A stretch of DNA of 64,000 bases from Pseudoalteromonas sp. HM-SA03. Its GTDB lineage: Bacteria; Pseudomonadota; Gammaproteobacteria; Enterobacterales; Alteromonadaceae. The translations under genes and the position numbers were made by a program. Shown here piece by piece: positions 18,385 to 27,887 of the stretch (positions within the stretch are counted from its first letter, which is position 1; every line of letters begins with the position of its first letter). Below the pieces are notes generated by a model. The model worked only from the letters and a program-made list of their open reading frames with translations, was not told the origin of the DNA and ran no database searches. The DNA is taken from NCBI RefSeq assembly GCF_002289345.1, contig NZ_NSDG01000065.1, positions 27,747 through 91,746 on the forward strand. The letters are read 5' to 3'.

Positions 18385-20163
18385 TTAATTTTGATGACCA
18401 AATAGGATTCGGTACAGACCTTGTTCCTTTAACAAATCCTTATGTTCTCCATACTGGGACACTTCACCATCATCTAACACATAAATTAAGTCGGCTTGTT
18501 TTATTGCGCTCAGTCGATGTGCAATAATCAAAGTCGTTCTATCAGCCAAAAACGCTTGCAAATTGCGATGAATTTTTGCCTCAGTCTCAATATCAAGTGC
18601 CGAGGTTGCTTCATCCAGCACCACCACTTTAGGGTCGGCAACAACCATTCTTGCAATAGCTAACCTTTGCTTCTGTCCTCCGGACAATTTAATACCGTTA
18701 CGACCAACTTGTGCATCTAGCTTGTCGGCTAGTGTAAGTACAGTGTCGGCTAGCTCTGCAACGCGGAGTGCCTGCCACAATATTTGGTCAGATACCTCTC
18801 GTCCCATTGCTAGATTTTCACGGATGCTAGTATTAAAGAGTATCGGCTGCTGCAGTACGGTCACTATATTATCTCGCACGGCTTCGTAACCAATTTGCTC
18901 TACTGGTGTGTCATTTATATGAATCTCGCCGCTTTGCTTTTCATACAGTCCCAACAGCAGTTGCACCAAAGTAGATTTACCACCTCCAGACACCGCTACT
19001 AACGCTACTTTCTTCCCTGCTGGAATATGCAAAGATACCTGTTTGAGCACGGGTTGCTCTGCAACGTAAGCGAAGTCTATATTGGCAAATTTGATATCAA
19101 CCTGAGATGAATCAAAGACAGCTTTCGTAGCGGGATATTGTGCTTCTGTCGCAAAATTAAAAACCTGATTTAACCTGCTAAGCGCCGCCGAGGCACCATA
19201 GTACGCATATTGAATACCAAGAATTTCCTGCACAGGCCCCATCATGAACCAAAGGTAACCAAATACCGCAAATATCTGGCCGACCGTTAAATCAGAAAAC
19301 ACCACCATAAACATAGCGACAGCACGGAAAAACTCGAACCCCACCAAAAACACGGTGAAGCTTAAGCGGTTAACCGCATCCGTTTTCCATTGCGACTGCA
19401 CCGCGTAATGTTTGAGATCTTTGGCGGCTACTTTAACTTGTGCAAAGTAGTTCCCCTCTCGACGAACAGCTTTTAATTGAGAAATAGCATCTAGCGTCTC
19501 AACTAACGAAGTTTGTAATGCTTCAAATGCAGCGTTTTCTTCCTTTTTCAGCTCTTTAACATGTTTGCCAAACTGTCGAGAAAAATAGATGACCGCCGGA
19601 TTAAGCAATAGGATAACCAGCCCCAACATCCAATCAATCCAAAGCAAAATCGCCGCAGTGCCAATGATTGTAAGTAAACCGATTAAAAAGCGTGACAAGG
19701 TTTGGCTGATAAATTTATCCAAAGTTTCTACATCGGTAATACAGCGAGAGCTAATTGCTGCACCACCTTGGCTTTCGTACTCCTTCAGCTGAACTTTGGG
19801 TAAATGCGTAAGTAGGCGCTCACGGATTTGATAACTAATGTCCTTGCCAATAATAGTAAACTGGCGTGACTGCATCACCCCTAACACCAAGCTGGCCAAG
19901 CGCATGGTTATAACAGCCAACAAAATAACCACAATATAGCCACTGGGACCATGCCATTGCTCGGGCAATACTGAGTTCATCCAAGCCACTGCTCTGCCTG
20001 GTGTGTCTAGTAAGACTTCATCGACCAGCAACGGCATCATCAAAGGGATAGGGACACTCACCAACGCGGCAAATAAGGCGATGATATGCGCCTTAATAAG
20101 TGGCCGTTTGTGCTCAAGGACTTTACGTTTAATTTCTTGCCAAGAAAGCTGCTGTTCTGCCAT
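18385..20163 (-). CDS. ABC half-transporter (permease fused to ATPase)
   Basis: Inner-membrane type IV ABC exporter of 592 aa: six helices (about residues 20-330) then the nucleotide-binding domain. Signature LSGGQKQR, Walker B VVVLDEATSALD and H-loop IIAHRLS are normal. The Walker A region reads AVSGGGKST, so the first Gly of GxxGxGKST is Ala, unlike close relatives that read GMSGGGKST. Its ATG follows directly on the selO stop codon (0 bp), so it is the third gene of a glycosylase-selO-ABC operon. The substrate is unknown; lipid, peptide or drug export are possible. Confidence 0.9.
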   Translation of the reverse strand: MAEQQLSWQEIKRKVLEHKRPLIKAHIIALFAALVSVPIPLMMPLLVDEVLLDTPGRAVAWMNSVLPEQWHGPSGYIVVILLAVITMRLASLVLGVMQSRQFTIIGKDISYQIRERLLTHLPKVQLKEYESQGGAAISSRCITDVETLDKFISQTLSRFLIGLLTIIGTAAILLWIDWMLGLVILLLNPAVIYFSRQFGKHVKELKKEENAAFEALQTSLVETLDAISQLKAVRREGNYFAQVKVAAKDLKHYAVQSQWKTDAVNRLSFTVFLVGFEFFRAVAMFMVVFSDLTVGQIFAVFGYLWFMMGPVQEILGIQYAYYGASAALSRLNQVFNFATEAQYPATKAVFDSSQVDIKFANIDFAYVAEQPVLKQVSLHIPAGKKVALVAVSGGGKSTLVQLLLGLYEKQSGEIHINDTPVEQIGYEAVRDNIVTVLQQPILFNTSIRENLAMGREVSDQILWQALRVAELADTVLTLADKLDAQVGRNGIKLSGGQKQRLAIARMVVADPKVVVLDEATSALDIETEAKIHRNLQAFLADRTTLIIAHRLSAIKQADLIYVLDDGEVSQYGEHKDLLKEQGLYRILFGHQN

Positions 20164-21585
20164 TTAGGTTCCACAAAAAGTTTGATAGTGGGCCGGTGTA
20201 GGCGCACTGGTCCACGATTCAGGATAATCTTTGTAATCATAGGGTGACGTCAACGCTGTTAGCCAATCCTCTAGCGTTTGACTCATGCCTTGCTGATTAA
20301 ATAGTGCAACCTCAGCCTCCACCAACGCATTACGGGGGATAAGTATCGGGTTAGCTTGACTCATCAAGTTAGCCGCAACGTCACCGGGAGCACGCCTTTG
20401 CGCCCATTGTCGCTGCCAGCTATCCAACTCCTTCGGCACGGATAAAACTTTGTTTGGATGACCAAGCAAGCTATTGGTTAGTGCCGCAAAGGTATTGGTA
20501 AAGTCTAGTTCATGCTCCGTCATCAACTTGAGTAAATCACTAAGGAGAATGTCGTCTGCGTCGCTCCATTCATCAATACCAAGCTTAGCCGCCCACATAT
20601 CTTTGTACTTGCGATTAAACGATTCAGAAAACTCCGCTAAAATTTGACTAAATGCTTCAATTCCCGCTTGCTCATCCTGCCACAACACCAATAAGGCCTC
20701 GGCAAGTCGAGCACAGTTCCAATTCATGATGTTTGGCTGATTACCAAACGCATAACGGCCTTGACGGTCGATAGAGCTAAACACAACGTTAAAATCAAAC
20801 TTTTCCATCATTGCACAAGGGCCAAAGTCTATCGTTTCACCACTGAGCAAAATATTGTCGGTATTCATCACGCCATGAATAAAGCCTACTCGCATCCACT
20901 CGACGACTAAGTCAACCAACTGCTCACACACTTCACGGAACAATTCGAGCACATCCAGTTCAGTCTCAACTTTAAATCCCTCAAATAATTGCTCGCCCAG
21001 CAAGTTAAGTAGGCTCCAAAGCTCATCTTTATTTTGCTGTGTAGCCAGATATTGTAAGGAACCGATGCGGATATGGCTTTTTGCCACACGACATACAACC
21101 GCGCCAGGTACTTCACCTTGACGATAAACATGCTGTCCAGTGGTTACAACAGCAAGGCATTCCGTAGTTGGAACACCCAAGCCAACCATCGCTTGGCTCA
21201 TGATGAACTCACGTACCGCAGGCCCTAGCGCACAAAAGCCATCACCGCCTCGAGAAAATCGCGTCGCTCCAGAGCCTTTCAAATGCAGGTCGTATTGACG
21301 TCCGTCATCGAACTTCACCCCGCCAATTAAATGCGCTCGGCCATCACCAAGTAACGGGTTAAATTGCCCAAACTGATGACCACTGTAGGCTAAGCTAGTC
21401 GGCTCAATGTTGCCTAAAGCACGTTGACCGCTTAACAACTCAGCAAGCGCAGTGGTGTCGTATTTATCTAGCTCAAGCTTAACTAGCAACGGCGTATTAG
21501 ATAGTAGTAATGTGGGCTGATTAAATTTTGCTGGTTGCTCCTTAAAGAGCAGTGCAGAGCCTTGATAAGGCTGAAAAAATACCAT
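20164..21585 (-). CDS. selO: Protein adenylyltransferase SelO (YdiU)
   Basis: Pseudokinase-fold enzyme that transfers AMP from ATP to Ser/Thr/Tyr of target proteins; in Escherichia coli it acts in redox stress. Family blocks are clear: LKGSGATRFSRGGDG (about residues 105-119), the active-site NTDNILLSGETIDFGPC (about 233-249), and the usual N-terminal block with SGHQFGQFNP. The length of 473 aa fits. The ATG at 21585 is chosen because GGAG lies 8 bp upstream; a GTG further up would overlap the preceding gene. Many SelO proteins end with a Cys or selenocysteine; here the last residues are CGT with an ordinary Cys. Confidence 0.95.
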   Translation of the reverse strand: MVFFQPYQGSALLFKEQPAKFNQPTLLLSNTPLLVKLELDKYDTTALAELLSGQRALGNIEPTSLAYSGHQFGQFNPLLGDGRAHLIGGVKFDDGRQYDLHLKGSGATRFSRGGDGFCALGPAVREFIMSQAMVGLGVPTTECLAVVTTGQHVYRQGEVPGAVVCRVAKSHIRIGSLQYLATQQNKDELWSLLNLLGEQLFEGFKVETELDVLELFREVCEQLVDLVVEWMRVGFIHGVMNTDNILLSGETIDFGPCAMMEKFDFNVVFSSIDRQGRYAFGNQPNIMNWNCARLAEALLVLWQDEQAGIEAFSQILAEFSESFNRKYKDMWAAKLGIDEWSDADDILLSDLLKLMTEHELDFTNTFAALTNSLLGHPNKVLSVPKELDSWQRQWAQRRAPGDVAANLMSQANPILIPRNALVEAEVALFNQQGMSQTLEDWLTALTSPYDYKDYPESWTSAPTPAHYQTFCGT

Positions 21586-21601
21586 GCGGCCATCTCCATT
21601 T

Positions 21602-22288
21602 TTAGCGAATATTATCACCAACACTCATTGACATAATTTGGCTTAACTCTTGTAAGCTAAGCCCGCTATATTGACGCATTTCATTGAAAAACTGCTGCGC
21701 CGCTTGCAGTGACTTCTTACTTTGCAAGCCACCGTCGATTATCTCCTCAGCACGTAGTACCGTTTCGACATCTTTACTCAGTAAAAACGTATCTTTCCCT
21801 AACACACGAAGCGCGTAAGGGCCGGTATTCCCACCAAGTCTTGAGCCATGCTTTTTCAAGTACAGCCACAAACCAACAATATTGTCTTCAGGCCAGTGTG
21901 CGACAAATTCACTAAAGCGGCCATGCTGTTGTTGCACTTCAAAAATCATATGGCAATTATCAGCAATACTTTTTACCTTTTTAGCATTGCGAATGATCCG
22001 TTCATCCTGACTACGTTGCTCGTACATTTCAGGAGACATCATTAACAGCTTCTCGATTGAGAACTGCCAAAACACTTCTCTAAAGCCGTCCCATTTATTA
22101 TCAACCACCGCCCAATAAAACCCACTTTGAAATATCTTGCGAGTAAATTCCTCTAACCATTGATCATCACTTAATGCCAGTAGTGATGCGGTGTTCAAGG
22201 GTTGATTAAGCTTAGCTTTTAGCGCCGCCTCAGAGCCTTTACGCTCGGCAGCTCTATGATAAATTTTTTCGAATACTTTCATGCTCAT
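21602..22288 (-). CDS. DNA-3-methyladenine glycosylase I family protein
   Basis: Base-excision repair glycosylase-type protein of 228 aa. It resembles the Tag-related subfamily seen in pseudomonads: opening FEKIYHRAAERKG, the FQSGFYWAVVDNKWDGF block (about residues 54-70), RIIRNAKKVKSI (about 98-109) and the LGGNTGPYALRVLGKD block near 153-168. The second ATG (22282) is an equal start candidate; no strong ribosome-binding site is seen. It is the first gene of an operon with selO and an ABC half-transporter. Activity on alkylated DNA is inferred from the family. Confidence 0.85.
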   Translation of the reverse strand: MSMKVFEKIYHRAAERKGSEAALKAKLNQPLNTASLLALSDDQWLEEFTRKIFQSGFYWAVVDNKWDGFREVFWQFSIEKLLMMSPEMYEQRSQDERIIRNAKKVKSIADNCHMIFEVQQQHGRFSEFVAHWPEDNIVGLWLYLKKHGSRLGGNTGPYALRVLGKDTFLLSKDVETVLRAEEIIDGGLQSKKSLQAAQQFFNEMRQYSGLSLQELSQIMSMSVGDNIR

Positions 22289-22492
22289 GACCGAGTTTGC
22301 TTGGTATTGTATACAGGGTAACTTATCTCGCCTGAGCTCGGAATAACAACCTGTTCTCTAACAGTAGTTTTTCCTTACTGCTACCTGAGCCAGCCATTAA
22401 TGTGAGAGGTTTTGATGAAATCTTAATGAAGGGCTACGCCTAGCCGCGTTTATTACTGCGACTAGGTTGATGTTTCGTGACAAAAAATCTAA

Positions 22493-24127
22493 TTAGGCTA
22501 ATGCAGGAGTTTGAGTTACTGGGTGTTGGGTGACTTCGGTTAGGCAGCCATTTTCCATTTTTAATAACCTGTCAGCCAATGAGAAATATTTATCATCGTG
22601 AGTGATCACCAAAATCGTTTTTCCTTTGTTTCTTAACTCGGGCAGAAGCTCTCGATAAAATACATCTTTAAAGACCGGATCTTGGTCCGCGGCCCACTCA
22701 TCAAAGAGATAAAATGGCCTATCTTCAAGGTAGGCAACAACTAAAGCAAGACGCTTTCGCTGGCCTTGTGATAGACGTTGCGTTGTGAAGCGGCCCGATT
22801 CAATACTCACTTTATGATGCAAATTTAGCTTGCGAATTAGCTCATTCCCTTTTCGCTCCAACTGTTCGCAAGGCACATTTAACAGACGATCGAATAAGTA
22901 GTAATCACCAAATACCGTACTAAAAAGCTGGCGATAAGCATCTAATCCAGCGCCGCTAATCGGCTGGTTATCTACTACTATCTCTCCTTCGTCTGCTTCA
23001 TACAAACCGCACAGTACTTTAGCGAAAGTTGTTTTGCCACTGCCATTACCACCGACAAGATAAATGAGTTCGCCTTGCTTAAACTCAAGATCTATTGGTT
23101 TCAGTGAAAATATATCGTCGCTTTGTTCGTGATAGTAACGGTGACACAGTGCGTGTAATTGAATACGGTTAAACTGTTTGAAGACTTGCACACTATTTCC
23201 ATCATCACTCATCAACTCATCAGTTAATGTTTTGATGGTATTCGCTGAGGCTTGCGCCGCAAAAGCTCTGGGTATATTTGCCAGTAAGGTTTCTAATGGC
23301 GTTAGCATATAGAGAAATAACAGTGCGAAGCCAGACATAATGCGCTGACTCTCTTCACCAGTTTGCTGAGATAAAAAATATAACGCCCCACCAATGAAGG
23401 TAAAAATCAAAAAGCCACCCCAAGAGGACGCCATATGCAAAATAGAAACCCCCTCAATACGTTCTTTTCTTAAAGCGTCTATCGCCGGGTGCAATACTTC
23501 TAACTTGAAGAACGCTCGCTTACTGCGGTTCAGTTTAAGCTCTTTGATACCGTCAGTGATCGCATCAAACTGTTGAAAAAGGCTGTCTTGCATCGCTGCA
23601 GCGTTCGCTATTTTTTTAAACGCAACATTGTTTGCAAAGCTATAGCTCACCGAACCTAAAACCAAGGTCAGTAATGCGAAAAGAAATATTAACCAGTCTA
23701 ACCAAGCCATATATACGAAAGCACCAAGCACTATCATGGCATTCGTCAATATACCCGGCATACTCATGAAAAACCCTGCCACCTTTAAACTATGTTCTGT
23801 TAAGCAAGATTTGATCTTCGCGTCTCCCTGTAACTCTATGTGACTAATTTTTGCTTCTATCGTTTTATCAGCAACCAGTTTTCTTAACTCAGCTTGGCTG
23901 TGCTCACTTAACTGTTCAGCAACTAATTTAGAAATTAGCTGTACCACAACCCCTGATATTGCCAACGCAGCAAAGACCCAAAAGAACTCTGCCTGACGTT
24001 CGCCTTTGGCATTTATGATTTCGTTAATAAGTGCCACCAGTGAAACACTAATAATGCCGAATACAACGCTGCTCAGCGCAGTGGCCACAAAGCGTTGCCA
24101 AGTCTTTTTTATCAGAAAAACTAACAC
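22493..24127 (-). CDS. PvdE/SyrD-like cyclic peptide export ABC transporter
   Basis: Fused permease-ATPase of about 544 aa in the PvdE/SyrD/YojI family, which moves siderophore or lipopeptide precursors from cytosol to periplasm. Six helices (about residues 10-290) precede the ATPase with Walker A (GGNGSGKTT), signature (LSQGQRKR) and the family-specific Walker B region FDEWAADQDPVF. The GTG at 24127 follows GGGGGA and is preferred over an upstream TTG. It is divergent from the FhuF-like reductase. In pyoverdine synthesis PvdE hands an acylated precursor to the periplasmic acylase PvdQ; a PvdQ-like gene lies at 59071, so the same logic may apply. Confidence 0.92.
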   Translation of the reverse strand: MLVFLIKKTWQRFVATALSSVVFGIISVSLVALINEIINAKGERQAEFFWVFAALAISGVVVQLISKLVAEQLSEHSQAELRKLVADKTIEAKISHIELQGDAKIKSCLTEHSLKVAGFFMSMPGILTNAMIVLGAFVYMAWLDWLIFLFALLTLVLGSVSYSFANNVAFKKIANAAAMQDSLFQQFDAITDGIKELKLNRSKRAFFKLEVLHPAIDALRKERIEGVSILHMASSWGGFLIFTFIGGALYFLSQQTGEESQRIMSGFALLFLYMLTPLETLLANIPRAFAAQASANTIKTLTDELMSDDGNSVQVFKQFNRIQLHALCHRYYHEQSDDIFSLKPIDLEFKQGELIYLVGGNGSGKTTFAKVLCGLYEADEGEIVVDNQPISGAGLDAYRQLFSTVFGDYYLFDRLLNVPCEQLERKGNELIRKLNLHHKVSIESGRFTTQRLSQGQRKRLALVVAYLEDRPFYLFDEWAADQDPVFKDVFYRELLPELRNKGKTILVITHDDKYFSLADRLLKMENGCLTEVTQHPVTQTPALA

Positions 24128-24226
24128 GATTTCCCCCAAGGATGATCAAATCCCTTACAGGACGACTTTGAACTAAAAAAATTCACTTGGATCGCGTCTT
24201 ATATTAAAAACTCAACAACCTTGACT

Positions 24227-24967
24227 ATGTTGCCGATCCTTAAACCTTACCTATCACCACCGCTTGATAACTATGCTAGAGGTGTTGCACTTATTTCTGA
24301 TGATAACCCCTCCTTTGCTCAGCAAATCAAAAATATAACCTTCTTAAGTGACGCGATCTCTCGCTTTAGTTCAGCAAAGGGAGTGACGAATAAAAAGGCG
24401 CAGGCCTCGGTTTGGCACATGCACTACACACTACGTATCATGCCCTCAATTTTATTTACGCACAGTGTGTTGGGGCGTGTACTCCCATTGGCTTTAGATA
24501 AAGTCGTGATCGACATGGAGAGTTGGCAACTACAGCTGCCCAATCAAGGGAAAACCTTGGGGTGTCACGATACAGCTACGCACTATGCCGAGTTTATTGA
24601 CGCGCATTTAGCTCCCTTACATGCCTTTTTAAATCAGCAATTTGGGGTTGCTGAGCACGTTTTATCGAGTAATTGCGCTTTTCGTTTGAGGCAGTTTTTT
24701 CCAACCATCATTCATTATATCGGCGAACGCCCTAAGGTAAACGATGACTATCACACTTTATCTCGGGCAGTGAAGATTGGAGAACATGTAAACCCTTTTT
24801 ATACCCCAAGACTGCAACTCTGTGACGAGCGTGGCCCCTATCAACTGAGGGAGTCATGCTGCCTGTTGCATAAAACAAGCGATGGCAAGCTTTGTCGAGA
24901 CTGCCCGAAGCACCCTCATCACTTTGACGCCCATCAACAACAACGAGCTTTGCGAAAGGCTGTTTAA
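24227..24967 (+). CDS. FhuF-like ferric siderophore reductase
   Basis: Cytosolic [2Fe-2S] protein of 246 aa that would reduce Fe(III)-siderophore to release iron. The C-terminal cluster motif C-C-x10-C-x2-C is visible (ESCCLLHK... CRDCPKH, residues about 220-235), as in FhuF. The N-terminal helical part is weakly conserved, as is usual in this family. The ATG at 24227 is chosen over a TTG two codons upstream. It is divergent from the exporter and upstream of entC in the same direction, so it belongs with the siderophore locus. No convincing Fur box was found in the short divergent region. Confidence 0.88.
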   Translation: MLPILKPYLSPPLDNYARGVALISDDNPSFAQQIKNITFLSDAISRFSSAKGVTNKKAQASVWHMHYTLRIMPSILFTHSVLGRVLPLALDKVVIDMESWQLQLPNQGKTLGCHDTATHYAEFIDAHLAPLHAFLNQQFGVAEHVLSSNCAFRLRQFFPTIIHYIGERPKVNDDYHTLSRAVKIGEHVNPFYTPRLQLCDERGPYQLRESCCLLHKTSDGKLCRDCPKHPHHFDAHQQQRALRKAV

Positions 24968-25060
24968 CAAACTCGATATAAATCTAAATCTTTAATGTTT
25001 ACCTTCGTCTTGATTTCAATTAATTCGTTTTCACTACTGTGATATCAGCAAGGTGTGCTT

Positions 25061-26275
25061 ATGGACTTTAGCCAAGTTATTCAACTCGAACAATATGCAA
25101 AAGCCACGCAATTTAACCCAGAGAACAACTGTCTGTTTACAACGGGTACGCATTGCTTAGTTAGCCAAGGGATCAAGAAACGCGTCACTTTACCCATTGG
25201 TGATACAAAGGATTTAGTCGCTGCAATTGACTCTCACATGCATAATGAGCCGGACAACACTATCGCCTTTGCCGCTTTGCCATTTTGCAAAACCGAGCAC
25301 GCGCAAATTATTATTCCAGAGCAAGTTTCTCGTTGGGAAAAAGCGGTATTCAGTGCTTGGTTTGACGCTGAGTTAGCGTCAAACCAAGGTATACCAAACT
25401 CGCTATTAGACATTACCGATTTACAGCCTCAGGCTCAATTTGAAAATGCCGTTTCTCAAGCCAAGCAACTATTTGATACTGGGCTACTAAATAAAATTGT
25501 TTTGAGTAAACAGACTCAACTACGCTTTGCAGAGCCAATTAATTCCCACATCGTGCTGCGGAATTTGCTACAACAAAGTCAATCTGGCTACCACTTTTCA
25601 TTCCCTACAACCGACAACGCAATTCTAATGGGTGTCAGTCCCGAGCTATTACTGCGCAAGCAAGCTGAGAAATTGACCACTAACCCGCTGGCAGGTTCAA
25701 TTCCAAGGGATACTTGCCCAAAGGAAGAAGCGCACCGCCGCAGTATTTTGTTTGCCTCTAAAAAAGATAGATATGAGCATGCCGTTGTCATCGAAGACAT
25801 TCAGCAAGTATTGGCGCCACTTTGCAGTGCACTACATATTCCAGCTCAACCTGAGCTGCTGAGCACAGCCACTATGTGGCATTTATCTACAGTCATATCA
25901 GGTGTCTTAAAAGAATCAGCAACCCATAGCTTAGCAATTGCAAACCAATTGCATCCAACCCCCGCACTCTGCGGTAAGCCAACTGTTGATGCTTATCCCA
26001 AAATAGCAGAACTAGAGCAGCAAAGCAGAGGATTGTTTTCGGGGATCATTGGCTGGTTTGATAAGCATGGCAATGGCGAATGGGTGGTGGTGATCCGCTG
26101 CGCAGAATTACGCGATAAAACTGCAAAGTTATTTGCTGGAGCGGGTATTGTCGCAGCATCAGACCCGCGCTCTGAATGGCTAGAAACAGAAGCCAAACTC
26201 AATACCATGCTAAACGCACTCGAAACAAAGCAAGCATATTACGCAATGAGAAATACATCCCATGAAGCAAATTGA
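25061..26275 (+). CDS. entC: Isochorismate synthase
   Basis: Converts chorismate to isochorismate, the first step of 2,3-dihydroxybenzoate synthesis. The 404-aa length matches EntC/DhbC. Conserved C-terminal chorismate-binding blocks are seen: LAGSIPRDTCPKEE (about residues 211-224), the HPTPALCGKP block (about 298-307) and the Mg/active-site block FAGAGIVAASDPRSEW near 366-381. The ATG has AAGG 7 bp upstream. It heads an operon entC-entE-entB-condensation-entA, where consecutive genes overlap or are under 10 bp apart. Iron repression is expected but no clear Fur box was found upstream. Confidence 0.96.
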   Translation: MDFSQVIQLEQYAKATQFNPENNCLFTTGTHCLVSQGIKKRVTLPIGDTKDLVAAIDSHMHNEPDNTIAFAALPFCKTEHAQIIIPEQVSRWEKAVFSAWFDAELASNQGIPNSLLDITDLQPQAQFENAVSQAKQLFDTGLLNKIVLSKQTQLRFAEPINSHIVLRNLLQQSQSGYHFSFPTTDNAILMGVSPELLLRKQAEKLTTNPLAGSIPRDTCPKEEAHRRSILFASKKDRYEHAVVIEDIQQVLAPLCSALHIPAQPELLSTATMWHLSTVISGVLKESATHSLAIANQLHPTPALCGKPTVDAYPKIAELEQQSRGLFSGIIGWFDKHGNGEWVVVIRCAELRDKTAKLFAGAGIVAASDPRSEWLETEAKLNTMLNALETKQAYYAMRNTSHEAN

Positions 26276-27878
26276 TTTTACTCCTTGGCCAGCTGAATTA
26301 GCCGAGCACTACCGCGAAAAGGGTTACTGGCAAGACCTACCGCTAACTTGTGTCATTAGCGATCAATTAATACAACATGCAAACAAGCCTGCTGTCATTG
26401 ATGAACATCGGTGCTTAACTTATTTAGAGCTTGATCAATATAGCAATCACTTAGCTGCTTATCTCTCAGCGCAAGGGGTTCAACAAGGAGACACAGCGCT
26501 AATCCAATTGGCTAATCAAGTTGAATTCTATGTCAGCTTATTTGCACTTCTCAAGCTTGGCGCAGCCCCTGTGTGCGCACTATTCAGTCATAAGCAGACT
26601 GAAGTTAGGAGTTATTGTGAACAGTTAGCACCTAAAGTGTTAATCGTTTCTTCTGCACATGAACTATACCAAGATGAGCAGTTCATATTATCGTTACAAA
26701 ATGACTACCCTAGCATACAAGCAACACTGATAGATCACCCAAAAGGTAATAGCCCGCTTAAACAGGCTTATTTGCAATCACGACCATTTTCAGCGCCAGA
26801 TTTAGACCCAGATCAGGTAGCATTTTTCCAGCTATCAGGTGGAAGTACTGGCACGCCAAAGTTGATCCCAAGAACACACAATGACTACTTATATTCCGTG
26901 GTGGCAAGTAAAGACATTTGTGAATTGACGGAGCAACATGTTTATCTTTGTGCTCTGCCAGCCCCGCATAACTTCCCGCTTAGCTCTCCGGGAGCCTTGG
27001 GTTTTTTTGCTGCAGGCGGCACCGTTGTCTTAGCCCCAGATCCAAGCCCCAGCAGCTGCTTTAGTCTGATTGAAAAATATCGAGTAACACACACTGCGTT
27101 GGTTCCTCCAGCTTTGCAGCTATGGTTACAACATGTCCCCAAAAGCCAATATCGCCTAGACAGCCTTGATGTCATTCAAGTGGGTGGCGCTAAATTAAGC
27201 TTAACGATTGCACAACAAGTCAAACCTGTTCTTGGCTGCCAATTGCAACAAGTTTTTGGCATGGCTGAGGGGCTAGTTAACTACACACGTTACAATGATG
27301 AGCTATGGCACATTCTCAATACTCAAGGATGTCCAATTAGTGAAGATGATGAAATCAGAGTCGTGGATGAACACGGCAACCCCGTTCCCGATGGCGAAGA
27401 GGGGCGATTGTTGACACGAGGACCCTATACGATTCGAGGATATTATCGCTCGCCTGAGCACAACCAAACTGCATTTGATGAACAGGGATTTTATAGTTCT
27501 GGAGATTTGGTAAAACGTCTGCCATCAGGACATTTAATCGTTACAGGTCGCGTCAAAGATCAAATCAATCGAGGCGGGGAAAAAATAGCAGCGGAAGAAG
27601 TTGAAAACCTGTTACTCAGCCACCCAAATATTCAACAAGCCGCCATTGTTGCAATGCCTGACCCAACCTTGGGAGAAAAAAGTTTCGCTTTCCTGACCGG
27701 TATACCGCTTAAACCATTAGCCATTCGCAAATACTTACGTGAACAGGGAATTGCAGATTACAAGGTACCGGATAAGTTTAAGTTTATAGATAACTTACCA
27801 CTGACTCCCGTAGGTAAAGTCGATAAAAAACAGCTTCGTAGCGAGACTGAAGCACTGCAAAAATCCATTCAACTTTAG
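26262..27878 (+). CDS. entE: 2,3-dihydroxybenzoate-AMP ligase
   Basis: Activates DHB as the adenylate and loads it on the aryl carrier domain of EntB. The 538-aa stand-alone adenylation enzyme shows QLSGGSTGTPKLIPRTHND (A3 region, about residues 190-208), the aryl-acid pocket region CALPAPHNFPLSSPG (about 229-243), FGMAEG (A5), GDLV (A7) and a C-terminal GKVDKKQL Lys (A10). The PAPHNFPLSSPG block is typical of DHB/salicylate-activating enzymes such as EntE, DhbE and YbtE. Its start overlaps entC by 14 bp, indicating translational coupling. Confidence 0.96.
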   Translation: MKQIDFTPWPAELAEHYREKGYWQDLPLTCVISDQLIQHANKPAVIDEHRCLTYLELDQYSNHLAAYLSAQGVQQGDTALIQLANQVEFYVSLFALLKLGAAPVCALFSHKQTEVRSYCEQLAPKVLIVSSAHELYQDEQFILSLQNDYPSIQATLIDHPKGNSPLKQAYLQSRPFSAPDLDPDQVAFFQLSGGSTGTPKLIPRTHNDYLYSVVASKDICELTEQHVYLCALPAPHNFPLSSPGALGFFAAGGTVVLAPDPSPSSCFSLIEKYRVTHTALVPPALQLWLQHVPKSQYRLDSLDVIQVGGAKLSLTIAQQVKPVLGCQLQQVFGMAEGLVNYTRYNDELWHILNTQGCPISEDDEIRVVDEHGNPVPDGEEGRLLTRGPYTIRGYYRSPEHNQTAFDEQGFYSSGDLVKRLPSGHLIVTGRVKDQINRGGEKIAAEEVENLLLSHPNIQQAAIVAMPDPTLGEKSFAFLTGIPLKPLAIRKYLREQGIADYKVPDKFKFIDNLPLTPVGKVDKKQLRSETEALQKSIQL

Positions 27879-27887
27879 AGAAGTAAA

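Noticed and set aside
22439-22466. Hairpin CCTAGCCGC/GCGACTAGG after the exporter gene as a terminator
   Set aside because: The stem has a mismatch, the loop is 10 nt and no T-run follows on either strand.
24128-25060. Fur boxes before the exporter/FhuF pair and before entC
   Set aside because: Candidate stretches such as TGATTTC-A-ATTAATT matched only about half of the consensus.
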